From: Nocardioidaceae bacterium
Lineage (GTDB): Bacteria; Actinomycetota; Actinomycetes; Propionibacteriales; Nocardioidaceae
Assembly: GCA_013813125.1 (NCBI GenBank)
Contig: JACCSH010000235.1
Coordinates: forward strand, 1 to 17,598
Length of the DNA stretch: 17,598 nucleotides
Direction: 5' to 3'
Part shown: one piece after another, positions 1 through 6,094 of the stretch
Position numbering within the stretch: the first letter of the stretch is position 1
Layout: each line of letters starts with the position of its first letter
Notes under the pieces: generated by a model
Told to the model about the DNA's origin: nothing
Seen by the model: the letters and a program-made list of their open reading frames with translations, nothing else
Database searches by the model: none
Made by a program: the position numbers and the translations under genes

Positions 1-497
1 CCGCCCTGCAAAGCTGCGACGTCGTCATCGCCTCCACCGGCGACGACAAGGCCAACCTCGTCATCTCGCTTCTCGCCAAGACCGAGTTCGCCGTGCCGCG
101 AACGGTCGGTCGGGTCAACCACCCCGCCAACGAGTGGCTCTTCACCGAGGCGTGGGGCGTCGACGTGTCCGTCTCTACCCCACGCATCATGTCGGCGCTG
201 GTCGAGGAGGCTGTGACCGTCGGCGACGTCGTACGACTGTGGACGTTTCGTCAAAACGACGCCAATATGGTCGAGCTCACGCTGCCCGACGACTCCCCTT
301 ACGCTGGTGCGCAAGTCCGCGACGTCCCCTGGCCGGGCGACACCTCCCTGGTGGCCGTGCTACGTCAAGGCCACGTCCATCCGCCAGATCCCGACGCGAC
401 CCTGGAAGCTCACGACGAACTCCTCCTGGTCGCCACAGCAGCGGTTGAAGCAGAGCTCGAGCGCCTGCTCTCCCCGCATACGCATTCCGGAAGCTGA
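1..497 (+). CDS. trkA: TrkA-family potassium uptake regulator, C-terminal part (5' end outside window)
   Basis: The reading frame is already open at base 3 and gives 164 residues up to the TGA at 495-497, so the start lies upstream of the window. The visible part is the end of an RCK_N Rossmann domain (VVIASTGDDKANLVISLLAK, then GRVNHPANEWLF) followed by an RCK_C domain of about 80 residues. In the family these cytosolic subunits bind nucleotides such as NAD(H) or ATP and gate a Trk/Ktr K+ transporter. In M. tuberculosis two tandem copies (ceoB, ceoC) precede the same DUF3159/OB-fold pair seen here in convergent orientation, so this is most likely the second copy. The paralogue assignment is inference from synteny; the family is confident. 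Confidence 0.9.
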   Translation, partial: ALQSCDVVIASTGDDKANLVISLLAKTEFAVPRTVGRVNHPANEWLFTEAWGVDVSVSTPRIMSALVEEAVTVGDVVRLWTFRQNDANMVELTLPDDSPYAGAQVRDVPWPGDTSLVAVLRQGHVHPPDPDATLEAHDELLLVATAAVEAELERLLSPHTHSGS

Positions 498-507
498 CCC
501 ACCCGGT

Positions 508-553
508 CCGGCGTCCCCGGTTCCTTTCAGGGCGGCTTCTCCCCGCACGCCGG
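508..553. terminator. Possible bidirectional terminator between convergent genes
   Basis: The 68-bp gap between the trkA-type gene and the end of the DUF3159 gene holds an inverted repeat, CCGGCGT at 508-514 and ACGCCGG at 547-553, separated by 32 nt. The convergent arrangement makes a shared terminator plausible. The loop is long and there is no T tract, so this is a weak call. Confidence 0.25.
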
Positions 554-565
554 CGGATTTCTGCG

Positions 566-1282
566 CTACCTCGTGGGCTCCGAGGCGACCTCGAGGCCGG
601 GGCTCTTGACAACGATCGGGGTGCTGTCGCGGCTGAGCAACCAGGCCATTGCTGCCAGCGTCGCCAGCTGGAGCGGCCAGCCCATGGAGATCTTGGCGAT
701 GCCCAGCCAGCCGGCCTGTCCCGCTTCGTAGAGCGGGTACTGGACCAGTACCCGCAGGACGCAGGGAATGGCCAGCAGCCAGGTCAGTTTGGTGCATAGG
801 CTGACAAGGTTTTTGTCCTTGTGCCATTCCGTCGGTTCGCCAGTGACGCTTCCGATCATGAACCCGACGAGCGGCCATCTCAGCAGTGCCGACCCGCCCA
901 GCAGGACGGCGTAGCCGGCGTTGTAGATCAAGCCCGGCAAGAACGCGTCCTCCGCTCGGCCCGAACGAAGCGCGAAGATCGCCGCGATCGCGATGCCGAT
1001 GATGGCGTTCACGACGAACTGGATGTTGGAGCGCTGCAGCAGCCGGATCAGCAGCGCCGTAGCAGCAAGCGTTCCGGACACAGCCAATGAGAGCCTGAGG
1101 TCGTGGAAGGTGATCCACGAAAGGGTGAAACCGAGAGTCGGGACCGCTCCCTCGAGCATCCCCCGTTTGCCGCCCAAAGCCTTCGAGAGCTGGGCGCGGA
1201 CGAGGGCCTCGACGGTCGTGTGATGCGGCGGGGCCGACTGCACCTCGGCCGGGCCCCCGGTCTGCGGTGCTGCACCGGTCAC
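566..1282 (-). CDS. DUF3159 integral membrane protein
   Basis: A polytopic membrane protein of 238 residues with roughly six hydrophobic segments (for example ALLIRLLQRSNIQFVVNAII and NAGYAVLLGGSALLRWPLVG). The pattern matches DUF3159, an actinobacterial family without known function (M. tuberculosis Rv2693c is the syntenic member). I chose the GTG at 1280-1282 because it overlaps the TGA of the upstream OB-fold gene as GTGA, the usual sign of translational coupling; the open frame runs on to 1408 but that part lies inside the neighbour. The conserved WPLVGFMIGSVTGEPTEWHKDK stretch sits between membrane segments. Its constant place beside Trk potassium regulators suggests an envelope or ion-related role, but that is only context. 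Confidence 0.9.
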   Translation of the reverse strand: MTGAAPQTGGPAEVQSAPPHHTTVEALVRAQLSKALGGKRGMLEGAVPTLGFTLSWITFHDLRLSLAVSGTLAATALLIRLLQRSNIQFVVNAIIGIAIAAIFALRSGRAEDAFLPGLIYNAGYAVLLGGSALLRWPLVGFMIGSVTGEPTEWHKDKNLVSLCTKLTWLLAIPCVLRVLVQYPLYEAGQAGWLGIAKISMGWPLQLATLAAMAWLLSRDSTPIVVKSPGLEVASEPTR

Positions 1283-1659
1283 GCGTCGGGCCGCAACTCG
1301 TAGCGCGGGTTGAAGATGACGCGACGGCCGTCTTGACACGAGACGCGGCCGGTGGCCACCAACTCCACGCCGGGCCTGATACCGACTATCTTTCGTCGCC
1401 CGAGCCAAACGAGGGTCAAGATGCCGGCGCCGTCGAAGACGTCAGCCTCGAGTGTGGGTGCACCGGCACGCGGTGCAAGCGAGACTGCCTTGACGTGGCC
1501 GAACACGGTGACGACGGCCCGATCCACCACTGTGTCGATCGCCGCGCACCCTTGGTCGACGCTTTGCTGCCTGAGATCGTCAGCCTCCAGCTCAGCCGGG
1601 GTAGCGACGAATCGCTTGAAGGCGCGCTTCAGACGAGAACTGCCCGTGTCCGTGCTCAT
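1279..1659 (-). CDS. OB-fold nucleic-acid-binding domain protein
   Basis: A 126-residue soluble protein. The centre (about residues 48-122: AVVTVFGHVKAVSLAP, EADVFDGAGILTLVWLGRR, GIRPGVELVATGRVS, FNPRYEL) has the strand pattern of the tRNA-anti/RecG-type OB fold, which binds single-stranded nucleic acid. The N terminus (LKRAFKRFVATPAELEADDLRQQ) is a charged helix. It corresponds by position to M. tuberculosis Rv2694c and is co-transcribed with the DUF3159 gene through a GTGA overlap. The ATG at 1657-1659 sits 7 nt behind TACCCT, supporting this start on a leaderless mRNA. The biological role is unknown; pairing a nucleic-acid-binding fold with a membrane protein is conserved but unexplained. 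Confidence 0.88.
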   Translation of the reverse strand: MSTDTGSSRLKRAFKRFVATPAELEADDLRQQSVDQGCAAIDTVVDRAVVTVFGHVKAVSLAPRAGAPTLEADVFDGAGILTLVWLGRRKIVGIRPGVELVATGRVSCQDGRRVIFNPRYELRPDA

Positions 1660-1686
1660 GTCATCCAGGGTAACCAGCCAGGCTGG
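1660..1686 (-). promoter_or_regulatory. Predicted leaderless promoter of the OB-fold/DUF3159 operon with palindrome
   Basis: On the minus strand, TACCCT (1667-1672, fits TAnnnT) is followed by 7 nt and then ATG, so transcription would start at or next to the start codon. Just upstream is a 13-bp palindrome, CCAGCC-A-GGCTGG (1674-1686), in the spacer region, where a bound protein could affect RNA polymerase. No good -35 hexamer is visible. Confidence 0.45.
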
Positions 1687-1728
1687 AGGCTGAGGCGAAA
1701 TCAGCTCGCAGGGATGGCCAAGAAGCGA

Positions 1729-2406
1729 TCACTGCTCGGTGGCGGGCGTCGCGGGATCGTGTCTCGACTCTTCCCACGCCGACCTGGCGTGCTCGGGCAC
1801 TTGCATCGCGATAAGGGCCCGCGGCGACATCGGCGCATCTCCCCGTACAACGATCACGTCCCGGAACGCCTGCTCCAGCACCTCGTCAATCCCTGCCTGG
1901 GCGCTACTCTTGCCCAAGAAGGTGCCCCGCAGCATCCAGCGGGGCCCATCGACACCAACGATGCGGCTTGTCTGCGTAGCTTGGCGGCCGTCCGGGGTCT
2001 GTGCCGGCACCATGACCTTGATCTCCCGACCAAAAGCGCCTTCGAGCTCGGTGGCTGTGCCGCCACGTCTCGCGGCCTCCTCGGCAATGTCGGCGCGCAC
2101 CTCGTCCCAAATGCCCTGGGTTCGAGGCGCAGCGAAGGCCCTGAGCTCCAGCCCGGACTCCGGTCCCGCGAGGAGGACGGCGGCGACGAGTCCGTTCGGC
2201 TCGTCGACCTGCAACCGCAGCTCGAGGCCCGGTGCGGTTTTGACGATCAGACCACCGAGATCGACGTACGTCGTGTCCTCGACGTCAGCGTCGGTCTCAG
2301 ACCGATCCCACGGCCCCTCACTGCGAACACTCGGCTCTGCTGCGACCTCTTGGCCATCCTCCGCCTGGGGCATCTCGTCGGGCTTGGGCCTCCGGCGGAA
2401 GATCAC
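1729..2406 (-). CDS. DUF3710 family protein
   Basis: A 225-residue soluble protein. The first 45 residues are charged and low in complexity (FRRRPKPDE, then an acidic stretch). The body has the DUF3710 pattern: YVDLGGLIVK, then LELRLQVDE, LELRAFAAPRTQGIWDEVRADIAEEA, and a late VDGPRWMLRGTFLG motif. The start is the GTG at 2404-2406, which overlaps the TGA of dut as GTGA, so the two genes are read as one operon and are probably translationally coupled. The same dut-DUF3710 order occurs in mycobacteria (Rv2697c-Rv2696c). No function has been shown for the family as far as I know; the link to dUTP metabolism is positional only. Confidence 0.9.
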   Translation of the reverse strand: MIFRRRPKPDEMPQAEDGQEVAAEPSVRSEGPWDRSETDADVEDTTYVDLGGLIVKTAPGLELRLQVDEPNGLVAAVLLAGPESGLELRAFAAPRTQGIWDEVRADIAEEAARRGGTATELEGAFGREIKVMVPAQTPDGRQATQTSRIVGVDGPRWMLRGTFLGKSSAQAGIDEVLEQAFRDVIVVRGDAPMSPRALIAMQVPEHARSAWEESRHDPATPATEQ

Positions 2407-2876
2407 GTCGTGCCCTCTCGCGTTGGGTCACCTGGAGGGCTGAACCCTCCCGTTGAGCCGTAACCACCCGTCCCGCGGTCCGACCCAGGCAACCTGTCGA
2501 CTTCGACGAACCGCGCCGACTCGACCCGTTGCACAACCAACTGGGCGATCCGATCTCCACGTTGGAGCCGAACCGGCTCGGCGGCATCCAGGTTGATGAG
2601 AAGGACCTTGATCTCACCTCGGTAGCCGGCGTCGATGGTTCCCGGGGCGTTCACCACAGTCACCCCGCAGCGGGCAGCCAGGCCCGACCGTGGGTGGATG
2701 AAGGCTGCGTAACCCGCTGGCAACGCGATGCTGACTCCAGTTGGCACCACCGAACGCTCCCCTGGATGCAACACGACATCGGCCGCTGTCATCAGGTCTG
2801 CGCCGGCATCGCCGGGGTGGGCGTATGTCGGCAGCGGTACGTCTCGATCGAAGCGGGAGATGAGCACGTCGACCAT
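2403..2876 (-). CDS. dut: dUTP diphosphatase (dUTPase)
   Basis: Hydrolyses dUTP to dUMP and pyrophosphate, keeping uracil out of DNA and feeding dTMP synthesis; the family is a homotrimer in the cytosol. All five dUTPase motifs are present in order: PGDAGADL (21-28), HPRSGLA (61-67), GTIDAGYRGEI (79-89, with the catalytic Asp in TIDAGY), RGDRIAQLVV (106-115) and the glycine-rich RGTGGYGSTG (134-143). The length of 157 residues is normal. I chose ATG 2874-2876 because the protein then begins as other dUTPases do and AGGAGG lies 12 nt upstream. A GTG at 2922-2924 in the same frame would add 16 residues and lies 8 nt behind a -10 box, so a leaderless longer form cannot be excluded. It overlaps the DUF3710 gene by 4 bp. 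Confidence 0.96.
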   Translation of the reverse strand: MVDVLISRFDRDVPLPTYAHPGDAGADLMTAADVVLHPGERSVVPTGVSIALPAGYAAFIHPRSGLAARCGVTVVNAPGTIDAGYRGEIKVLLINLDAAEPVRLQRGDRIAQLVVQRVESARFVEVDRLPGSDRGTGGYGSTGGFSPPGDPTREGTT

Positions 2877-2932
2877 GGCCGCAGGGGCCCTCCTGTCCTG
2901 GTTATTCGTGCGGCCGATGCGCACGAGTGCTG

Positions 2933-2960
2933 AGCGTACTGCTCGTGGACGGCGTGGCAG
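2933..2960 (-). promoter_or_regulatory. Predicted dut promoter
   Basis: On the minus strand CTGCCA (-35, at 2955-2960; four of six matches to TTGACA) and TACGCT (-10, at 2933-2938) are separated by 16 nt. Transcription would start near 2925-2926. The -35 overlaps the -10-like box of the divergent DUF3093 gene. Confidence 0.5.
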
Positions 2961-2970
2961 GCTGGGGACC
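2958..2970 (+). promoter_or_regulatory. Predicted -10 box of the DUF3093 gene
   Basis: CAGGCT (2958-2963) lies 7 nt before the GTG start at 2971, the spacing expected for a leaderless transcript. No convincing -35 is seen. Confidence 0.35.
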
Positions 2971-3438
2971 GTGTCAGAACCCTCACTGCCGCGCTATCAG
3001 GAGTCCCTGACCGTGCCGAAGATCTGGTGGCTGATCGGGGCGGCTTTTGCTCTCATGGTCTGGTGGGTCCTCTTCGTTGCCACACCGACGGTGGTGGCGC
3101 TGATAGGCGGTGGCCTGGCAGCGGCCATCGTCGCGATCACCCTGGTTCGCTACGGCGCAGTCCGCGTGGTCGTCGACGAGACCGGGCTGCACGCGGGCAA
3201 GGCGCACCTGCCTCGGGCGTGGGTGGGGAACGTGGAGAGTCTCGATGCAGAGCAGACCCGACGAGTCCTGGGGGTAGATGCTGATGCTCGCGCGTTCTTG
3301 GTGGTGCGACCCTACTGCGACCAATCCGTCAAGGTTCGTGTCGACGACGCGGCTGACCCAACGCCCTACTGGCTATTGTCGACCCGACATCGCGAGAGTC
3401 TTGCCCGATGTCTACGCTCGACCACCGTGCGAGACTGA
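2971..3438 (+). CDS. DUF3093 membrane protein
   Basis: A 155-residue protein with two adjoining transmembrane helices near the N terminus (IWWLIGAAFALMVWWVLFVA and TVVALIGGGLAAAIVAITLV), then a soluble domain of about 95 residues rich in beta strands (VRVVVDETGLHAGKAHLPRA, then RAFLVVRPYCDQSVKVRVDD and PTPYWLLSTRHRESLARCL). This matches DUF3093, an actinobacterial family of unknown function whose M. tuberculosis member (Rv2698) also lies divergently beside dut. The GTG at 2971 is chosen because it gives the usual N terminus (SEPSLPRYQESL) just before the first helix and has a -10-like box 7 nt upstream. The frame is open further upstream to 2728, but that part is antisense to dut. Confidence 0.88.
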   Translation: MSEPSLPRYQESLTVPKIWWLIGAAFALMVWWVLFVATPTVVALIGGGLAAAIVAITLVRYGAVRVVVDETGLHAGKAHLPRAWVGNVESLDAEQTRRVLGVDADARAFLVVRPYCDQSVKVRVDDAADPTPYWLLSTRHRESLARCLRSTTVRD

Positions 3439-3523
3439 CACCGCGCAGGACTGAGTCTCCGCACACGACTGACCCGCGACGCTGACGGTGAGCTTCGTCG
3501 CCCGCATCACCGAGAGGAGCAAT

Positions 3524-3883
3524 GTGGCCACGTCCAAGGACGCCTCAGCCGAGGCTAAGAAGGCGAAGGGAAAGCGCACGTGGAAGCTGCTCGGCACCGG
3601 CTCGGCCCTGGTAGCGGGCGTCGTGGTGGCGCGGATGCTGGATGCTGCCTGGGCCACGGCCACGGGACACAAACCGCCGACCCGGCCAGAGAACCCCGAC
3701 ATCGGCGGGCGCGAAGCTCTGCTCTGGGCAGCGGTGAGCGGTATGGCGATCGGCGTGGCCAAGACCTACGCCACTCGCCGGGCGGCGCAGTACTGGGTGA
3801 AGTCGACCGGCGAGGTGCCGCCGGGCATGCTCGACGAAGGCAAGCCAGGCAGCAAGCGCCAGCTCAAGCGTCAGGCCAGCTGA
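3524..3883 (+). CDS. DUF4235 family small membrane protein
   Basis: A 119-residue protein. After a lysine- and alanine-rich N terminus come a hydrophobic segment (LLGTGSALVAGVVVARMLDA), the conserved loop THKPPTRPENPD-like segment (GHKPPTRPENPD here) and a second hydrophobic segment (LLWAAVSGMAIGVAKTYATR) ending in AAQYWVKSTGEVPPGM. This is the DUF4235 pattern, a small actinobacterial membrane family without known role. The GTG at 3524 is preferred over one at 3488 because GAGAGGAGC, a good ribosome-binding site, lies just upstream of it. It is in the same direction as the DUF3093 gene, 85 bp away, and converges with the DUF4193 gene across only 14 bp. Confidence 0.85.
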   Translation: MATSKDASAEAKKAKGKRTWKLLGTGSALVAGVVVARMLDAAWATATGHKPPTRPENPDIGGREALLWAAVSGMAIGVAKTYATRRAAQYWVKSTGEVPPGMLDEGKPGSKRQLKRQAS

Positions 3884-3897
3884 GTCCCTGAGCCGAG

Positions 3898-4197
3898 TCA
3901 GGCGGCACAGTCCTGGCAGACGAGCTGACCGTTCTTGTCGCCCGCGAGCTGACTTCGGTGCTGCACCAGGAAACATCGCGAGCAGGTGAACTCATCGGAC
4001 TGCCGAGGCAGAACCTGAACCGACAACTCTTCGTGTGACAGGTCAGCCCCCGGGAGTTCGAATGCCTCTGCGGCCTCGACCTCGTCTTCGTCGACCTTGC
4101 CGGAGTTCTTGTCGTGCCGACGCGCCTTCAGCTCCTCGATGGAGTCCTCATTCAGCTCTTCTTCGGTCTTGCGTGGGGCGTCGTAGTCAGTAGCCAT
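3898..4197 (-). CDS. DUF4193 zinc-ribbon protein
   Basis: A 99-residue acidic protein. The N-terminal two-thirds is charged (TEEELNEDSIEELKARRHDK, then VDEDEVEAAEAFELPGADLS), and the C terminus holds four cysteines in two pairs (C72-x2-C75 and C94-x2-C97; FTCSRCFLVQHRSQL, then VCQDCAA), a typical zinc ribbon. This is the DUF4193 family, nearly universal in actinobacteria and near 100 residues long; M. tuberculosis Rv2699c is the syntenic member. The family has been assumed to interact with transcription or other macromolecules because of the zinc ribbon, but its role is not established. The ATG at 4195-4197 gives the usual MATDYDAPR start; an in-frame extension to 4302 lacks family character. 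Confidence 0.92.
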   Translation of the reverse strand: MATDYDAPRKTEEELNEDSIEELKARRHDKNSGKVDEDEVEAAEAFELPGADLSHEELSVQVLPRQSDEFTCSRCFLVQHRSQLAGDKNGQLVCQDCAA

Positions 4198-4407
4198 GGT
4201 GGTGTCCGCTCGCTCTTCATTGTCTGGGTGGTGCAGTGGGGATTCGGTAAAGGGGGGCTCCAGGTGAAGTACCGCATCGTCTCCAACGCGGCGAGTTCGC
4301 AATTTGTGCCCTCAACCAGCGGCGAGATTGTGCCCGATTTTCCGCGCAACCGCCAGATAGATCGCAAAGTTTCTTTGCGCCGAGCCCGGCCTGCTCGACC
4401 TGAGCCC
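4198..4407. other. 210-bp intergenic region with short repeats, upstream of the DUF4193 gene
   Basis: This is the longest non-coding stretch in the left half of the window. It lies between the DUF4193 start and the SDR stop, so it should hold the DUF4193 promoter on the minus strand. It contains two copies of TTGTGCCC (4304-4311 and 4328-4335, 24 bp apart start to start), a hairpin-forming CGCAAAG-TTT-CTTTGCG (4363-4379) and further CGCAA/TTGCG words near 4298 and 4345. No confident -35/-10 pair could be picked and no ORF was found. Confidence 0.4.
4363..4379 (-). terminator. Possible terminator of the SDR gene
   Basis: On the minus strand, 28 nt beyond the SDR stop codon, a perfect 7-bp stem CGCAAAG/CTTTGCG with a 3-nt loop is followed by the T-containing ATCTATCT. 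There is no true T tract, and the palindrome could equally be an operator for the DUF4193 promoter. Confidence 0.35.
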
Positions 4408-5253
4408 TCAGGGCGTCGGATACTGCGACTTCACGAGAGCGTCGAAGGCGCGATCGGGCAGCACCCGCTTACTGCCGACCAGGGCCCGCGCGACCGGGCC
4501 CACCACGTAGCGAGGACGCGGTCGCCGAGCCCGGGCTGCCTTGACGATCACGCGGGCGACGTCGTCTGCTGAGGAGGCAAGCTTGCTGCGGCTGCCGTCG
4601 TACGCGCCCGCGTAGGTTGCGGCGACTCGGCGCATGAACTCGCCGTAGGGGTCGGCCGACTGAGGCGAGGCGTCGCCGTCGGGCATGGTGCTGACAGCCG
4701 TGGTGCCGAATTCGGTGAGCACCGGCCCCGGCTCCACCACGATCACCCGAATGCCGAAGGACGCCACTTCAAGACGCAAGGCATCACTGATCGCCTCGAC
4801 GGCGTGCTTGGTCGCGTGGTAGAAGCCACCACCGGGAAAGGTGAAGCGACCCCCCATGGAGGACAGGTTGACGATCCTCCCGTTGGACTGCTCGCGCATC
4901 CCGGGCAGCACCAGCTGGGTCAGCCGAACCAGTCCGAAGACGTTGGTCTCGAACTGTCGTCGCACATCTTCGAGCGCCGCGGTCTCGACAGGAGCCTGGA
5001 GTCCGTAGCCTGCGTTGTTGACAAGGATGTCCACCGCCCCGTGGCGAGCGACGATCTCGTCGACGACGGAGCGCATGGACTCCTCGTCGACCACGTCGAG
5101 CTCCCGCTTGTTGATTCCCTCGCTGAGGCCGTCGAGCGCTCCGCCCTGACGAGCGGTCGCATAGACCTCTGCACCGGCCGCAGCGAACGCCGTGGCGCTG
5201 GCCCGGCCGATTCCCGACGAACAACCCGTGATCAGCACAGTTGGAGCGGACAT
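4408..5253 (-). CDS. Classical short-chain dehydrogenase/reductase (SDR)
   Basis: An NAD(P)-dependent oxidoreductase of 281 residues. The cofactor motif TGCSSGIG (9-16), acidic LDVVD (52-56), NNAG (79-82), Asn104 in ETNVFG, Ser132 in NLSSMGG and the catalytic YHATK (Tyr145, Lys149) are all present, so the enzyme should be active. The PGPVLTEFG segment and the roughly 80-residue C-terminal substrate region are usual for classical SDRs acting on lipophilic alcohols or ketones. The substrate cannot be read from sequence. It starts 10 bp after suhB in the same direction and is not part of the mycobacterial version of this block, so it may be a lineage-specific addition. The start ATG 5251-5253 is supported by a -10 box 7 nt upstream. 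Confidence 0.92.
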   Translation of the reverse strand: MSAPTVLITGCSSGIGRASATAFAAAGAEVYATARQGGALDGLSEGINKRELDVVDEESMRSVVDEIVARHGAVDILVNNAGYGLQAPVETAALEDVRRQFETNVFGLVRLTQLVLPGMREQSNGRIVNLSSMGGRFTFPGGGFYHATKHAVEAISDALRLEVASFGIRVIVVEPGPVLTEFGTTAVSTMPDGDASPQSADPYGEFMRRVAATYAGAYDGSRSKLASSADDVARVIVKAARARRPRPRYVVGPVARALVGSKRVLPDRAFDALVKSQYPTP

Positions 5254-5266
5254 GATCGCCAGCCTA
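5254..5266 (-). promoter_or_regulatory. Predicted leaderless promoter of the SDR gene, embedded in the suhB stop
   Basis: TAGGCT on the minus strand (5261-5266) fits TAnnnT and is followed by 7 nt and then ATG. Its first three bases are the TAG stop codon of suhB (5264-5266). No clear -35 is visible. Confidence 0.5.
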
Positions 5267-6094
5267 GGCCTCAGCGCCGGAGGACGGCCACTGCTTCAGC
5301 GGCCAGTCGTCGAAGCCGCTGTCGACCAGCAGCTCATGGAGAGGACCGAAGAGGCCGCGACCGGCAGCCACGACCAACAGCTCTCCCGCCGGGGCACCGT
5401 TCAACCCCTCCACGCGGGCTCCCGCCTCCTCGGCCACCAGCCCTGCCGCCGCCAAATCCCACGGCTTGAGGCCGCGTTCGACGTACGCGTCAAGCCGACC
5501 ACATGCGACTGCACAAAGGTCGAGGGCTGCCGACCCCATCCGGCGAATGTCGCGGACTCGTGGCACCAGTCTCGCCAGCTCTGCGGCCTGGTGCTGGCGC
5601 ACCCGGGCGGAGTAGCTGAAACCGGTGCCGACCAACGCCATCGCGGGTTCAGCACAGTCGCTGACCGAGATCGGGTCCCCGTCTCGCGCCGCGCCTCCTC
5701 CCCTCACCGCGCTGAACATCTCCCCGGTGACCGGGTTGTGTACGGCGGCCGCCGCCACCTCGCCGTCAACCCTTGCCGCGATGCACACGGCAAACTGCGC
5801 AATGCCGTAGAGGAAGTTCACCGTGCCGTCGATGGGATCCACCACCCATTCGACTCCGCTCGTGCCAACGACGTCGTCACCCTCTTCGCCGTGGATCCCG
5901 TCGTGCGGACGAGCAGTCAGCAGCCGTCGCCTGATCAGCTGCTCTGAGGCTACGTCGACAGCCGTGACCACATCGGTGCGGCTCGACTTGGTGGCGGCGA
6001 CCTCGAGGGGCTGAGACCGGCTCTTCGCCACCAGCGAACCCGCCTCGGCCGAGACGGCAGCAGCGAGGCGCATGAGCGCGAGGTTAAGGCTCAT
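5264..6094 (-). CDS. suhB: Inositol monophosphatase family protein
   Basis: A Mg2+-dependent phosphatase of 276 residues, acting on inositol monophosphates or related sugar phosphates. Metal-binding motifs are intact: GEEG (69-72), DPIDGT (86-91, in [12 protein letters not shown]) and [14 protein letters not shown] with Asp213. In actinobacteria such enzymes make myo-inositol for phosphatidylinositol, mycothiol and related products. Synteny with M. tuberculosis suhB (Rv2701c) supports the symbol, although family members differ in substrate and the symbol is not proof of specificity. The ATG at 6092-6094 overlaps the TGA of the ferrochelatase gene as ATGA, which fixes the start and implies coupling to heme-pathway expression. 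The TAG stop forms part of the -10 box of the SDR gene. Confidence 0.93.
   Translation of the reverse strand: MSLNLALMRLAAAVSAEAGSLVAKSRSQPLEVAATKSSRTDVVTAVDVASEQLIRRRLLTARPHDGIHGEEGDDVVGTSGVEWVVDPIDGTVNFLYGIAQFAVCIAARVDGEVAAAAVHNPVTGEMFSAVRGGGAARDGDPISVSDCAEPAMALVGTGFSYSARVRQHQAAELARLVPRVRDIRRMGSAALDLCAVACGRLDAYVERGLKPWDLAAAGLVAEEAGARVEGLNGAPAGELLVVAAGRGLFGPLHELLVDSGFDDWPLKQWPSSGAEA

Noticed and set aside
1267..2463. Long plus-strand open frame of 398 codons
   Set aside because: It runs antisense across the OB-fold, DUF3710 and dut genes, which have clear families and overlaps. Its product resembles no family; it is a by-product of GC-rich codons.
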